DNA of 64,000 nt from Tropicibacter alexandrii (GCF_003667315.2 NZ_RCTZ02000027.1:1-64000); one strand, 5' to 3'. Counted from the first letter of the stretch, positions 43,565-52,439 are shown. Translations and numbers: made by a program. The notes: generated from the letters alone by a model not told the origin.

Positions 43565-44395
43565 ATGACCAAACCCTGCATCATCTGCGTCGCCATCACC
43601 GGCTCTGTCCCGCGCAAGGCCGACAACCCCGCCGTGCCGATTTCCGTCTCCGAGCAGGTCGAAAGCACGCAGGCCGCGTTCGAGGCGGGGGCCACGATCA
43701 TGCACGCCCATGTGCGCAACCCGGATGAGACCCCGACCTCGGACCCTGAGCTGTTCGCCCAGCTGGTCGAGGGGATCAAGAAGCACTGCCCCGGCATGAT
43801 CATCCAGCTGTCCACGGGGGGCCGGTCGGGCGCGGGTAAAACACGTGGCGGCATGCTGCCCTTGTGGCCCGATATGGCCTCCCTGTCGGTGGGATCGAAC
43901 AACTTCCCGACGCGGGTCTATGAGAACCCGCCCGATCTGGTTGACTGGCTGGCCTCGGAAATGAAGACCTATGAGGTCAAGCCCGAGATCGAGGCGTTCG
44001 ACCTGTCGCATATCTTCAAGGCCGCCGAGATGAACCGCGACGGGCGCATCCCCGGCAAGCTGTATGTGCAATTCGTCATGGGGGTGAAGAACGCGATGCC
44101 TTGTGACCGTGAGGTCTTTGACTACTACATCAAGACGGTGCAGCGCCTTGCGCCGGATGCCGAATGGTGCGCGGCGGGGATCGGGCGTCACCAGATCGAG
44201 GTCAATGAATGGTGCATCGCCAGTGGCGGCCACACGCGGACCGGGCTTGAGGACAATGTGCGTCTCGACAAATCCACCCTTGCCCCGTCGAATGCGGCGC
44301 TGGTGCAGCGCGCGGTCGACCTGTGCGAGAAATACGAGCGTCCCGTGGCGACGGCGGCGCAGGCGCGTGAGATTCTCGGCTTGCGCGCGGCCTGA
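43565..44395 (+). CDS. BKACE-family enzyme (DUF849), likely beta-ketoadipate cleavage
   Basis: 276 residues, TIM barrel. The zinc site is seen as ATIMHAHVRNPDETPTSDP near 44-62 (His-x-His-x-Arg) and the later EIEAFDLSHIF, WCAAGIGRHQIEVNEWCIA and GHTRTGLEDNV, all family markers of 3-keto-acid cleavage enzymes, which swap an acetyl group from acetyl-CoA onto beta-keto acids to give acetoacetate and an acyl-CoA. In this operon the substrate is likely beta-ketoadipate, giving succinyl-CoA and replacing PcaIJ/PcaF (inference from context). CCGAGGAAA lies upstream of the start. Confidence 0.85.
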   Translation: MTKPCIICVAITGSVPRKADNPAVPISVSEQVESTQAAFEAGATIMHAHVRNPDETPTSDPELFAQLVEGIKKHCPGMIIQLSTGGRSGAGKTRGGMLPLWPDMASLSVGSNNFPTRVYENPPDLVDWLASEMKTYEVKPEIEAFDLSHIFKAAEMNRDGRIPGKLYVQFVMGVKNAMPCDREVFDYYIKTVQRLAPDAEWCAAGIGRHQIEVNEWCIASGGHTRTGLEDNVRLDKSTLAPSNAALVQRAVDLCEKYERPVATAAQAREILGLRAA

Positions 44396-44403
44396 CCCAG
44401 AGG

Positions 44404-44422
44404 CCCCGGGTCAGGCCCGGGG
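44404..44422. repeat. CCCGGG palindrome after the BKACE gene
   Basis: CCCCGGG (44404-44410), TCAGG, CCCGGGG (44416-44422); it is the reverse complement of the 42796 element over the whole 19 bases and lies between two convergent genes. Confidence 0.7.
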
Positions 44423-44433
44423 CTGCCGCGCGC

Positions 44434-44961
44434 CTAGCCCATCAGTTTCGCGCCGAAGCAGGTCTGTTGCACGGCGGGCACGGTCCCTGCGGGGAAGACG
44501 GTAAAGCGCTGCTCCAGCAGCGTCGTGTCGCCAGAGACCAGCTTGAAGACCCACGACCCCTGCACCCGTTCGTAATCGTGTTCGAAGGTGAAGAGGTTGA
44601 CCATGGTCGCGCCGGCATTGGCCTCGGCCTGCCAGCGTTCGACCGTCACCGCGTTGGGCCCCATGGGCGGATGTTCGACCACGACCCACAGATCGTCCAG
44701 CGCATGCCCCGGTTCCAGCGTCGCCCGGATGCCGAAGGACAGGCCGATCTCTGCCGGGACTGCCGTGGTGATCACGTCGATCTCGCGCTGCTGGTCGATG
44801 ATGTTGAGAATGCCGGACTCGGTTCCGGGGGCCTCGCGTCTGCCCTCCAGCGTGACCTCGCAGATCACGCCATGGCCCTCAAGGACAAGCGGGGCTTCGA
44901 CAAAGCCGCCTTGGGCAAAGGCGGGCAGGCCGAGAACGAGAAGGGGCAGGCTGCGCAGCAT
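44434..44961 (-). CDS. DUF3859 family exported protein
   Basis: 175 residues with a signal peptide (LRSLPLLVLGLPAFA). The mature part is a beta-sandwich type: GHGVICEVTLEGRREAPGTE with a lone Cys, VPAEIGLSFGIRATLEPG, VVVEHPPMGPNAVTVERW and TLLEQRFTVFPAGT. Two Cys residues (near 34 and 170) may form a disulfide. The family has no known activity; small periplasmic beta-domain proteins of this type occur widely in Rhodobacterales. Alone on its strand; the divergent pckA terminator lies about 90 bases upstream. Confidence 0.75.
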   Translation of the reverse strand: MLRSLPLLVLGLPAFAQGGFVEAPLVLEGHGVICEVTLEGRREAPGTESGILNIIDQQREIDVITTAVPAEIGLSFGIRATLEPGHALDDLWVVVEHPPMGPNAVTVERWQAEANAGATMVNLFTFEHDYERVQGSWVFKLVSGDTTLLEQRFTVFPAGTVPAVQQTCFGAKLMG

Positions 44962-45013
44962 CGTCTCACCTTTGGATCACTGCCCCTGACTAACATGCCG
45001 CGTCCCGTGTGAC

Positions 45014-45033
45014 AGGTCAGAAATGCCTGACCT
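45014..45033. promoter_or_regulatory. Inverted repeat AGGTCAG-N6-CTGACCT
   Basis: Exact 7-base arms at 45014-45020 and 45027-45033, between the pckA terminator and the start of the DUF3859 gene at 44961. It could be a regulator site for DUF3859 or a second hairpin behind pckA. Confidence 0.4.
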
Positions 45034-45046
45034 CTGAAACGTGAAA

Positions 45047-45069
45047 GGCCCCCCGCGATGCGGAGGGCC
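45047..45069 (-). terminator. Terminator of pckA
   Basis: On the minus strand GGCCCTCCGC pairs with GCGGGGGGCC across the loop ATC, followed by TTTC; positions 45047-45069, about 20 bases beyond the pckA stop. One G-U pair in RNA. A clear GC-rich hairpin with a short U tract. Confidence 0.7.
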
Positions 45070-45090
45070 CTGAACACGGTGCCGAAACGA

Positions 45091-46689
45091 TCAGCCGATG
45101 GCGACGGCTTTCACGTCTTCGTCGATGTAGGGCACGTACTGTTCGAAGTTGTCCGCGAACATCTGCACCAGCTTCTGGGCCTGCGCGTCATAGCCGGCCT
45201 TGTCGTCCCATGTCTTGCGCGGGTCGAGCAGCAGCTCGGGCACGCCTTCGACATGCACGGGAACCTCGAAGCCGAAATTGGCGTCCTTGCGGAACTCGGC
45301 ATCGTTGAGCGAGCCGTTCAGCGCGGCGGTCAGCAGGGCGCGGGTGGCCTTGATCGGCATGCGCGAGCCGGTGCCGTAGGCACCACCGGTCCAGCCGGTG
45401 TTCACCAGCCAGCAGGTCGCGCCGTGCTTGGCGATCTTGTCGCGCAGCAGGTTGCCATAGGCCTCGGGGCGGCGCGGCATGAAGGGCGCGCCAAAGCAGG
45501 TCGAGAAGGTGGGTTCCGGCTCGGTCACGCCGCGCTCGGTCCCGGCGACCTTGGAGGTGAAGCCCGACAGGAAGTGGTACATCGCCTGCGCCGGTGTCAG
45601 ACGCGCGATCGGGGGCAGCACGCCGAACGCGTCACAGGTCAGCATGATGATGTTCTTGGGGTGGCCACCCAGCGCGGTTTTCGATGCATTCGAGATGTAA
45701 TGCAGCGGGTAGGCGCAGCGCATGTTCGCGGTCAGGCTGTCATCCTCGAAATCCAGATCAAAGGTTTCCGGGTCGAAGATCATGTTCTCGATCACGGTGC
45801 CGAACTTCTCGGTCGTGGCGTAGATTTCCGGCTCGGCTTCGGGGGACAGGCTGATGGTCTTGGCATAGCAGCCGCCCTCGAAGTTGAAGGTGCCGCGATC
45901 CGACCAGCCGTGTTCGTCGTCGCCGATCAGCACGCGATCGGGGTCGGCGGACAGGGTGGTCTTGCCGGTGCCCGACAGACCAAAGAAGATGGCGGTGTCG
46001 ACCGGGTTGCCCTTGGCATGGTTGGCCGAGCAATGCATCGCCATGATGCCCTTGCCGGGCAGGATGTAGTTCAGCAGGGTGAAGATCGATTTCTTGTTCT
46101 CACCCGCGTATTCGGTGTTCGCGATCAGGATGCGCTTCTTGTCGAAGTTCATCGCGACGACGGTGTCGGTGCGGCAGCCATGCTTGGCCGGGTCGGCCTT
46201 GAAGCTGGGGCAGTTGATGACGGTCCAATCAGCCTCGAAGCTGTCCAGATCCTCGCGGTCCGGACGGCGCAGCATGTGGCGGCAGAAGAGGCCATGCCAA
46301 GCCAGCTCGGTCACCATGCGCACGTCGATGGCGTTTTGCGGGTCGGCCCCGCCCACCAGATCCTGCACGTAGTAGTCGCGGCCCTTCATGTGCTCGATCA
46401 TGTCGGCCTCAAGCGCGTCGAAGCCCTCGGGCGCCATGGGCGCGTTGTTTTCCCACCAGATCGAGTCCTCGACCGAAGGGGTGCGCACGATGAACTTGTC
46501 CTTGGGCGACCGGCCGGTGAACTTGCCGGTGGTCACAAGGAACGATCCGCCCTTGCCCAGCGTGCCTTCGCCACGTTTCAGCGCCGCTTCGATCAGAGCG
46601 GGCTCCATGAGGTTGTAATAGACATTGCCCAGACCTTCGATCCCTTGATCCTCGAGTCTGAATTGCGGGTTTACCCGTCCGAATGTCAT
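45091..46689 (-). CDS. pckA: Phosphoenolpyruvate carboxykinase (ATP)
   Basis: 532 residues, exactly the usual length. Diagnostic segments are [19 protein letters not shown] near 48-66, the PEPCK kinase-1a P-loop [19 protein letters not shown] near 232-250, kinase-2 [19 protein letters not shown], and [20 protein letters not shown]. It converts oxaloacetate to PEP with ATP, the entry to gluconeogenesis. ATG 46689 is chosen because the family starts here and the extended frame has no similarity. The gene sits beside chvI-chvG and the PTS genes as in many alphaproteobacteria, which suggests shared carbon control. Confidence 0.95.
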   Translation of the reverse strand: MTFGRVNPQFRLEDQGIEGLGNVYYNLMEPALIEAALKRGEGTLGKGGSFLVTTGKFTGRSPKDKFIVRTPSVEDSIWWENNAPMAPEGFDALEADMIEHMKGRDYYVQDLVGGADPQNAIDVRMVTELAWHGLFCRHMLRRPDREDLDSFEADWTVINCPSFKADPAKHGCRTDTVVAMNFDKKRILIANTEYAGENKKSIFTLLNYILPGKGIMAMHCSANHAKGNPVDTAIFFGLSGTGKTTLSADPDRVLIGDDEHGWSDRGTFNFEGGCYAKTISLSPEAEPEIYATTEKFGTVIENMIFDPETFDLDFEDDSLTANMRCAYPLHYISNASKTALGGHPKNIIMLTCDAFGVLPPIARLTPAQAMYHFLSGFTSKVAGTERGVTEPEPTFSTCFGAPFMPRRPEAYGNLLRDKIAKHGATCWLVNTGWTGGAYGTGSRMPIKATRALLTAALNGSLNDAEFRKDANFGFEVPVHVEGVPELLLDPRKTWDDKAGYDAQAQKLVQMFADNFEQYVPYIDEDVKAVAIG

Positions 46690-46824
46690 CTGCCTAGCTC
46701 CTGTAGCTCGCTCTGAGAAATATTCTTTCGTCGGGCTGATGAGGCCTTCCGAGAAATTTCCTATAGCACGCCGTTTTTCGGCATGAACAGGACGTAAACG
46801 CGCAGTTAGCGCTAGCGGGGGCAG

Positions 46825-46836
46825 GTTTGCGCAAAC
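46825..46836. promoter_or_regulatory. LacI-type palindrome GTTTGCGCAAAC
   Basis: A 12-base perfect palindrome with a central CG, the shape of LacI-family operators, 136 bases upstream of the pckA start and thus a candidate site for a carbon-responsive repressor. The protein is not in this window. Confidence 0.5.
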
Positions 46837-46878
46837 ACCGTTCCGCGTTATCGGTACCAAGGCGAAACCTTGCCGAGA

Positions 46879-46901
46879 CTGTTTCAATGGTTCGGAAACA
46901 G
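46879..46901. promoter_or_regulatory. Inverted repeat CTGTTTC-N9-GAAACAG
   Basis: Arms at 46879-46885 and 46895-46901 in exact symmetry, about 150 bases upstream of chvI. The TGTTTC/GAAACA core matches the repeat upstream of the EPS priming transferase at 8848-8866, although the spacer differs (9 against 7). Confidence 0.45.
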
Positions 46902-46980
46902 GTGAGGCTTTTTAGCCATTCCTTTGCCAAATTCGGCTGCAATGGTGGCAGCACGGTGTCCTGATTCGCAGATTGGGATT

Positions 46981-47005
46981 GCTGTAAAGCGAAAATTGAC
47001 TGATA
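46981..47005. promoter_or_regulatory. Shared 25-base motif, copy 2, upstream of chvI
   Basis: Begins GCTGTAAAGCGAAAATT; matches 39395-39419 at 20 of 25 bases. It contains TTGACT, a possible -35 box, 46 bases before the chvI ATG. Confidence 0.4.
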
Positions 47006-47051
47006 GTGGACGAAAAAACAGGCAGTTCAGAGCAGTATAAGGACAAGCACA

Positions 47052-47753
47052 ATGTCTAAGATCGCCCTTGTGGACGATGACAGGAATATTCTGACATCCG
47101 TATCGATGACCCTCGAGGCCGAGGGTTTCGAGGTTGAGACCTATAATGACGGGCAGGCCGCGCTCGACGCCTTCAACAAGAAGATGCCCGATATGGCCGT
47201 CTTCGACATCAAGATGCCGCGCATGGACGGCATGGACCTGCTGCAGCGCGTCCGCCAGAAATCCAAGATGCCGGTGATCTTCCTGACCTCCAAGGACGAT
47301 GAGATCGACGAGGTTCTGGGCCTGCGCATGGGCGCCGACGACTACGTGAAAAAGCCGTTCAGCCAGCGTCTGTTGGTGGAACGCATCCGCGCCCTGCTGC
47401 GCCGCCAGGAGGCGGTGGCCGGTGATGTCGTCGGCGACACCGAAGACACCAAGCTGATGACCCGCGGTTCCCTGACGATGGACCCGCTGCGCCACGCGGT
47501 GACGTGGAAGGGCAACGACGTGTCGCTGACCGTGACCGAATTCCTGCTGTTGCAGGCGCTTGCGCAGCGTCCCGGCTTCGTCAAGTCGCGCGACCAGTTG
47601 ATGGACGTGGCCTATGACGATCAGGTCTATGTCGACGACCGTACCATCGACAGCCATATCAAGCGGTTGCGGAAGAAGATGCGCACCGCCGACCCGGAGT
47701 TTTCGGCTATCGAAACGCTCTACGGGATCGGCTATCGTTACAACGAAGAGTAA
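47052..47753 (+). CDS. chvI: Response regulator ChvI
   Basis: 233 residues, OmpR class. Receiver domain with the acidic pocket VDDDRN (Asp8-Asp10), phospho-acceptor Asp52 in [17 protein letters not shown] and the switch Lys in [10 protein letters not shown], and a C-terminal winged helix with [21 protein letters not shown] and [16 protein letters not shown]. In Agrobacterium, Sinorhizobium and Caulobacter ChvI controls exopolysaccharide, acid and envelope stress genes (established). Four bases separate it from chvG. AAGGACAAG lies just before the ATG. Confidence 0.95.
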   Translation: MSKIALVDDDRNILTSVSMTLEAEGFEVETYNDGQAALDAFNKKMPDMAVFDIKMPRMDGMDLLQRVRQKSKMPVIFLTSKDDEIDEVLGLRMGADDYVKKPFSQRLLVERIRALLRRQEAVAGDVVGDTEDTKLMTRGSLTMDPLRHAVTWKGNDVSLTVTEFLLLQALAQRPGFVKSRDQLMDVAYDDQVYVDDRTIDSHIKRLRKKMRTADPEFSAIETLYGIGYRYNEE

Positions 47754-47756
47754 CGG

Positions 47757-49478
47757 ATGGCCCTGGCCGAGCGGATAGACATGGACGACGATCAAATCGA
47801 TCGCCGCGATTCCGATGTTGTCTTGGGCGATGACTGGATCGCCCCGGACAGCACGGTCGAAAAGGAGCTGCGCGACAGTCGCGCGCGGCGCGGCCTTTTC
47901 ACGCTCAATCGCTCGCCTCTGACCCGCAAGATCATCACCTTCAACCTGATCGCCTTGAACGTGCTGGCGGCGGGTATCCTCTGGCTGAACTCGTCGCGCG
48001 ACACGCTCGCGATCCAGCGGGTCAATGCCCTGCAAGCCGAGGTCGAGCTGATTGCCGACGCGCTCGAGGCGCAGATGCCCGCCGACGCTGCCCTAGAGTT
48101 GGGTACGACCGACGGGCTCGATGTCGGCCGGATCGTCGCCGGGCTGGAACTGCGGCGCGGCACGCAGGTTCTGATATATGACAGCGCCAATTTCCTCGTC
48201 GGCGAGGCGACGGGAACGATGGCGCCGATGCTCCGGACGGAGAACGAGGATCGCGGGTCGACCCTGATCTCGGATTTCCTGAACACCGTCTGGTCCTCTG
48301 TGTCGGGGCTTTTTTCGTATTTCGACGCCGAACCCGACCTCGTGCTCGAGGACAAGCTGCGCCGGATGATCGAGGCCGGCGATCCGACCCTGACGCGGGT
48401 CGAGCAGGGTACCGGCACGCAGGGTGAAACCCTGTTCCACGCATTTTCCCCGGTCAGGGCTGGCGACCTCATCCTTGGTACGGTGGCGCTGGTGTCCCCG
48501 GCTGCGGAAATCGACGCTGCCGTCAGCGCCGAGCGCGAACGCGTCTTGCAGATGTTCGTGATCGCCACGCTGGTGTCGATCGGGCTCAGCCTCGTTCTGG
48601 CCTCGACCATCGCCAACCCGATTTCCGATCTGGCCGACGCGGCGGAGATCGGGCGGGACCGCAACCGCAAGCACAAGACAACGGGCCGCATCCGCATCCC
48701 GGACCTGACCGCGCGACCCGATGAGATCGGACGCCTCTCTGGTGCGTTGCGCGGCATGGTCAGCGCGCTTTATGACCGGATCGACAGCAACGAACAGTTT
48801 GCCGCCGATGTCGCGCACGAGATCAAGAACCCGCTTGCCAGCCTGCGCTCTGCCGTGGGGTCGCTGCGAATGGTCAAGAAAGAGGAGCACCGGACCAAGC
48901 TGCTGGACGTGATCGACCATGACGTGCGGCGCCTCGACCGCCTCGTCAGCGACATCTCGAACGCGTCGCGGCTCGACAGCGAACTGGTCAAGGAAGAAGA
49001 GCAGGAATTCGACCTGCTCAAGATGATCGGCAACATCACCGAATTCCTCAGCGAGGACGCCCGCAAGAAGGGGGTCGAGTTCATCACCGATCTGCCGAAA
49101 CGCCCCATCCAGATCAACGGGTTGGAGGCGCGGCTGGCGCAGGTTTTCGTCAACCTGATCACCAATGCCATCTCGTTCTGCGAGGATGGCGACGCGATCC
49201 GCGTCTGGGCACGCCGCCGCGACAACCGTGTCCTCGTGGTGGTCGAGGATACCGGCCCCGGCATCCCGGAAGAGGCGCTGCAAAAGATCTTCAAACGTTT
49301 CTACACCTCGCGTCCGCAATCGGATTTCGGCAACAATTCCGGTCTTGGGTTGGCGATTTCCAAGCAGATCGTCGAGGCCCATGGCGGCGTCATCTGGGCC
49401 GAGAACATCCGTCCGACCGAGGCCGACGTCACCAGCGAACCGCTGGGTGCCCGCTTCGTTGTCGGCCTGCCGATCTGA
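47757..49478 (+). CDS. chvG: Sensor histidine kinase ChvG
   Basis: 573 residues. Cytoplasmic N-terminal tail, TM1 near 64-82 (IITFNLIALNVLAAGILWL), periplasmic sensor domain to about 260, TM2 near 265-285, HAMP, dimerisation domain with phospho-acceptor His354 in AADVAHEIKNPLASLRSAVG, and an ATPase domain with LINAISFC-like N box, DTGPGIPEEAL and GNNSGLGLAISKQIVEAHGG. It pairs with ChvI. The long tail before TM1 (about 60 residues, many Asp/Arg) is typical of rhodobacter ChvG. Start at ATG 47757, four bases beyond the chvI stop. Confidence 0.95.
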   Translation: MALAERIDMDDDQIDRRDSDVVLGDDWIAPDSTVEKELRDSRARRGLFTLNRSPLTRKIITFNLIALNVLAAGILWLNSSRDTLAIQRVNALQAEVELIADALEAQMPADAALELGTTDGLDVGRIVAGLELRRGTQVLIYDSANFLVGEATGTMAPMLRTENEDRGSTLISDFLNTVWSSVSGLFSYFDAEPDLVLEDKLRRMIEAGDPTLTRVEQGTGTQGETLFHAFSPVRAGDLILGTVALVSPAAEIDAAVSAERERVLQMFVIATLVSIGLSLVLASTIANPISDLADAAEIGRDRNRKHKTTGRIRIPDLTARPDEIGRLSGALRGMVSALYDRIDSNEQFAADVAHEIKNPLASLRSAVGSLRMVKKEEHRTKLLDVIDHDVRRLDRLVSDISNASRLDSELVKEEEQEFDLLKMIGNITEFLSEDARKKGVEFITDLPKRPIQINGLEARLAQVFVNLITNAISFCEDGDAIRVWARRRDNRVLVVVEDTGPGIPEEALQKIFKRFYTSRPQSDFGNNSGLGLAISKQIVEAHGGVIWAENIRPTEADVTSEPLGARFVVGLPI

Positions 49479-49481
49479 GCC

Positions 49482-49898
49482 GTGCCGATCCTCCATGCCA
49501 GCTGCGTCGCCATCGGCGAGCGCGCCCTGCTGATTCGTGGCCCTTCGGGCAGCGGCAAGTCGTCTCTGGCGCTGGAAATGATGGCGCGTGGCGCGACCTT
49601 GGTCGCCGATGATCAAGTCGTGCTGACGGTCGATCAGGGCGGCCTGATCGCCGATGCTCCGACCGCGACCCGTGGCCTGATCGAAGCGCGGGGCATCGGG
49701 CTGTTGACCGCCATGACGACGGGCCCGACGCCTGTCGCGGCCTTGGTGGATCTCGCCCGGCAGGAACAGGACCGATTGCCGCAGGCACGCAGCATCCAGC
49801 TGTACGGGGTCACGCTGCCCTTGCTTCACAATTGCGCGTCCCCCTATTTTGCGGCAGGTCTCGTACAATATCTGAAGGGGGATCGAAGAGAAGTGTGA
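49482..49898 (+). CDS. hprK: HPr kinase/phosphorylase, short alphaproteobacterial form
   Basis: 138 residues: only the C-terminal catalytic domain, as is normal in alphaproteobacteria, without the N-terminal domain of Firmicutes HprK. Walker A LLIRGPSGSGKSSLALEMM near 16-34, the DD of LVADDQVVLT near 42-51 and the GLIEARGIGLLTAM segment near 64-77 (capping/HPr-binding). It phosphorylates HPr on Ser and so links carbon status to ChvG/ChvI and PTS signalling. GTG start at 49482, three bases after chvG; the stop overlaps the rapZ ATG (TGATG). Confidence 0.93.
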   Translation: MPILHASCVAIGERALLIRGPSGSGKSSLALEMMARGATLVADDQVVLTVDQGGLIADAPTATRGLIEARGIGLLTAMTTGPTPVAALVDLARQEQDRLPQARSIQLYGVTLPLLHNCASPYFAAGLVQYLKGDRREV

Positions 49899-50809
49899 TG
49901 ACCCCTGAACGTCTGCCCAGCCAACGGATCGTCCTTGTCACCGGCCCCTCGGGCGCCGGGCGGTCAACGGCGATCAACGCGCTCGAGGATTTCGGCTTCG
50001 AGGCGATCGACAACATCCCGCTGTCGCTGATCCCCCGGCTGGTCGAGGGTGACTTGCTGCCGCGCCCGCTGGCGCTGGGGCTGGATGTCCGCAATCGCGA
50101 TTTCAGCGCCGAAGGGGTGATCGAACTGCGGGACCTGTTGGCCGAACGCGACGGTCTGACCGCCGAATTGCTGTATCTCGACGCCGCACCCGAAGTCCTT
50201 GGCCGCCGCTATTCCGAGACGCGCAGGCGGCACCCACTGGCCCCGCATGACACGCCGGGCGAAGGGATCGCGCGTGAACTCGCCCTGCTGGACAACGCCC
50301 GCGCCCGGGCGGATATCGTCATCGACACGTCGAACCTGACCGTACACGATCTGCGCTCGGAGATGGAGGGATGGTTTGGGCAGACGACCGGGCAGGGCGT
50401 TGCGATCTCGGTCCAGAGCTTTTCCTACAAGCGTGGCCTGCCGCAGGGGCTGGACATGGCCTTTGACTGCCGCTTCCTGCGCAACCCCCATTGGGAGCCG
50501 GAGCTGCGCCCGCATACCGGGCTGGATTCCGACGTGGCGGCCTACGTGGCCGGTGATCCGCGCCATGACGCCTTTCACGAAAAGGTCGTCGATCTCATCT
50601 TGTTGTTGCTGCCAGCCGTCGTCGAAGAGGGCAAGGCGCATTTTTCCATCGGGTTCGGCTGTACCGGTGGCAAACATCGTTCGGTCACCCTTGCGGAAAG
50701 CGTCACGGCTGCTCTTGCGCAAGAGGGCTGGCGAGTGTCAACTAGGCATCGCGAGCTCGAACGGCGCGGGGTTCCCGCGGCGCGTGCGGATTTTGGAAAG
50801 GATCGCTGA
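49898..50809 (+). CDS. rapZ: RNase adapter RapZ (YvcJ family)
   Basis: 303 residues. N-terminal P-loop RIVLVTGPSGAGRSTAINAL near 9-28, DNIPLSLIPRL, then the C-terminal domain with SFSYKRGLPQGLDMAFDCRF-type and LRNPHWEPELRPHTGLD, and the terminal GCTGGKHRSVTLAE with HRELERR. In enteric bacteria RapZ guides RNase E to the sRNA GlmZ; in alphaproteobacteria the role is not set. The gene lies between hprK and the EIIA gene, which suggests nucleotide-sugar or carbon sensing. One-base overlap with hprK. Confidence 0.93.
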   Translation: MTPERLPSQRIVLVTGPSGAGRSTAINALEDFGFEAIDNIPLSLIPRLVEGDLLPRPLALGLDVRNRDFSAEGVIELRDLLAERDGLTAELLYLDAAPEVLGRRYSETRRRHPLAPHDTPGEGIARELALLDNARARADIVIDTSNLTVHDLRSEMEGWFGQTTGQGVAISVQSFSYKRGLPQGLDMAFDCRFLRNPHWEPELRPHTGLDSDVAAYVAGDPRHDAFHEKVVDLILLLLPAVVEEGKAHFSIGFGCTGGKHRSVTLAESVTAALAQEGWRVSTRHRELERRGVPAARADFGKDR

Positions 50810-51208
50810 GTGATCGGTATCGTGATCGTGGCACATGGGGGCCTGGCAAAGGAATATCTTGCCGCGGTCGAACATGTGGTGGGGCAACAGCCCGGCATGA
50901 TCGCCATCGCGATCGAGGCGGATTGTGACCGGGTCCTGAAAGAGGCCGAGATCTGCGATGCGGCGGACCAGGTCGATCAGGGGCAGGGGGTCGTGGTCGT
51001 GACCGACATGTTCGGCGGCTCTCCGTCCAACCTGTCGTTGAACGCCTGTCGTCCCGATGACCGTCGCATTCTGTACGGTGCCAACCTGCCGATGCTGATC
51101 AAGCTTGCCAAGAGCCGCAACAAGACGGTGCCCGACGCGGTGCGTTCGGCGCTGGAGGCCGGGCGGAAATACATTGACAGTCAGAACGTTCCGGCCGATG
51201 CGTCCTGA
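50810..51208 (+). CDS. PTS EIIA component, mannose family
   Basis: 132 residues. The active-site His9 is in IGIVIVAHGGLAKEYLAAVE, and DQGQGVVVVTDMFGGSPSNL near 58-77 is the second family signature. There is no IIB, IIC or IID gene beside it, so this is the regulatory EIIA of the incomplete PTS (EI-HPr-EIIA) common in alphaproteobacteria, which signals phosphorylation state instead of importing sugars. GTG start at 50810 immediately follows the rapZ stop. EI (ptsP) is not in the window. Confidence 0.92.
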   Translation: MIGIVIVAHGGLAKEYLAAVEHVVGQQPGMIAIAIEADCDRVLKEAEICDAADQVDQGQGVVVVTDMFGGSPSNLSLNACRPDDRRILYGANLPMLIKLAKSRNKTVPDAVRSALEAGRKYIDSQNVPADAS

Positions 51209-51248
51209 CGCTGGCCCCTTGCCTGACTGAAGAAACCAGGAACCCCCC

Positions 51249-51527
51249 ATGTCCGACACCATCACCCGCACGTTGAAGATCGTGAACGAAAAGGGCTTGC
51301 ACGCCCGCGCGTCGGCAAAACTGGTCGAGGTGGTCGAGGGCTTCGACGCCTGGGCCGAGGTGTCACGCGACGGCATGTCGGCCGGGGGGGACAGCATCAT
51401 GGGGCTTTTGATGTTGGCAGCGGCCAAGGGAACCTCTATTGAGGTTCAGACTTCCGGCCCCGATGCCGAGGCGCTGGCCGATGCCATCGAGGCCTTGGTG
51501 GCGGACCGCTTCGGGGAGGACTGCTGA
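51249..51527 (+). CDS. ptsH: Phosphocarrier protein HPr
   Basis: 92 residues. The phospho-His motif VNEKGLHARASAKLVEVV places the EI-dependent site at His18, and GGDSIMGLLMLAAAKGTSIEV contains the regulatory Ser (Ser49) that HprK would phosphorylate. Both sites are intact, so this HPr can answer to energy (EI) and carbon (HprK) signals. Forty bases after EIIA with an AGGAAC ribosome site. Likely in one transcript from chvI or hprK onwards. Confidence 0.95.
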   Translation: MSDTITRTLKIVNEKGLHARASAKLVEVVEGFDAWAEVSRDGMSAGGDSIMGLLMLAAAKGTSIEVQTSGPDAEALADAIEALVADRFGEDC

Positions 51528-51557
51528 TCCGGGGCGATCCCGGTGGGAGAGAGACAC

Positions 51558-52439
51558 ATGGTGGAGAGCAGCCAGGCGACGGTAGAGCGGACGGCGGCAA
51601 CGCCGGCGCGGCCTGATGCACCCTATGACAAGCGCAGGGTCTCTTATGCCAACACCTTTCCCAACCCGTGGAAGGCCAACACCATCCGGGTGATGGAATG
51701 GCTGACCGGCAAGATCCCGTTGCTGCGCATGGTCCGCCGGTTCGAGCGCATGGGCCCCGCCGAGGGGCAGGCCTTCTGGAGCCAAGCGCTGGACATAATG
51801 GGGATCGAACTGACGACCCCGCCCGAGCAGATCGCCAACATCCCGCGCAAAGGCCCGGTGATCATCGTCGCAAACCACCCGCACGGGCTGGTCGATGGCA
51901 TGGTTCTGGCCGAGCTGATCGGCCGCGTGCGGCAGGATTACAAGATCCTGACCCGCTCGCTGCTGACCGGGGTCAGCGAAGTCGAACAGTTCATGATCCC
52001 GGTGCCGTTTCCGCATGAACCCGACGCGCGCGAGCAGGGGCTCGAGATGCGGGCGAAGGCGATGGATCACCTCAAACAGGGCGGCGTGATCGTGCTGTTC
52101 CCCTCGGGCGTTGTGGCGCATTCGAAAACGTTCTGGGGGCCAGCGATCGAGGCGGGGTGGAACCCGTTCACCGCCAAGATGATCCAGCGGTCCGGGGCGA
52201 CCGTGGTGCCGATCTACTTTCCCGGCCAGAACAGCCGCGCCTACCAGATCGCCAACAAGCTGTCGCCGACCATGCGTCAGGGCCTGTTGATCCACGAGGT
52301 CGTGCATGCCTGCAACCGCGCGCAGAAGCCGGTCGTCGGAAGCCCGATCTCGCCAGACCAGATCAAGTCGTTTCAGGGCGGTCCGCGTGACCTCGTGGCT
52401 TGGCTGCGCGACACGGTCCTGTCCTTGCGCGAGGGCTGA
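51558..52439 (+). CDS. Phospholipid/glycerol acyltransferase family protein
   Basis: 293 residues, no obvious membrane helix. A PlsC-like domain with VIIVANHPHGLVDGMVLAEL near 98-117 (the acyl-transfer His and Asp), LTRSLLTGVSEVEQFMIPVP and IVLFPSGVVAHSKTFWGPA near 175-193, the acceptor site (FP-G-). It acylates a lysophospholipid or related glycerol compound; the closest match by feel is a lysophosphatidic-acid-type or ornithine-lipid acyltransferase, unresolved. ATG 51558 chosen, with GAGAGAG upstream; ATG 51543 is also in frame. It trails the PTS genes by 30 bases, so it is possibly cotranscribed. Confidence 0.75.
   Translation: MVESSQATVERTAATPARPDAPYDKRRVSYANTFPNPWKANTIRVMEWLTGKIPLLRMVRRFERMGPAEGQAFWSQALDIMGIELTTPPEQIANIPRKGPVIIVANHPHGLVDGMVLAELIGRVRQDYKILTRSLLTGVSEVEQFMIPVPFPHEPDAREQGLEMRAKAMDHLKQGGVIVLFPSGVVAHSKTFWGPAIEAGWNPFTAKMIQRSGATVVPIYFPGQNSRAYQIANKLSPTMRQGLLIHEVVHACNRAQKPVVGSPISPDQIKSFQGGPRDLVAWLRDTVLSLREG

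Larger units (their letters stand above)
46690..47051. other. pckA-chvI divergent gap, 362 bases without a gene
   Basis: It must carry the promoters of both genes. Seen inside: TAGCGCTA at 46807-46814, GTTTGCGCAAAC at 46825-46836, an exact inverted repeat CTGTTTC-N9-GAAACAG at 46879-46901, and a 25-base motif at 46981-47005 that overlaps a TTGACT -35-like box (46996-47001). No open frame with native codon use and no tRNA-like fold was seen. Confidence 0.7.

Noticed and set aside
48093-49868. 591-codon minus-strand frame under chvG and hprK
   Set aside because: Antisense of two clearly identified genes; no recognisable domain.
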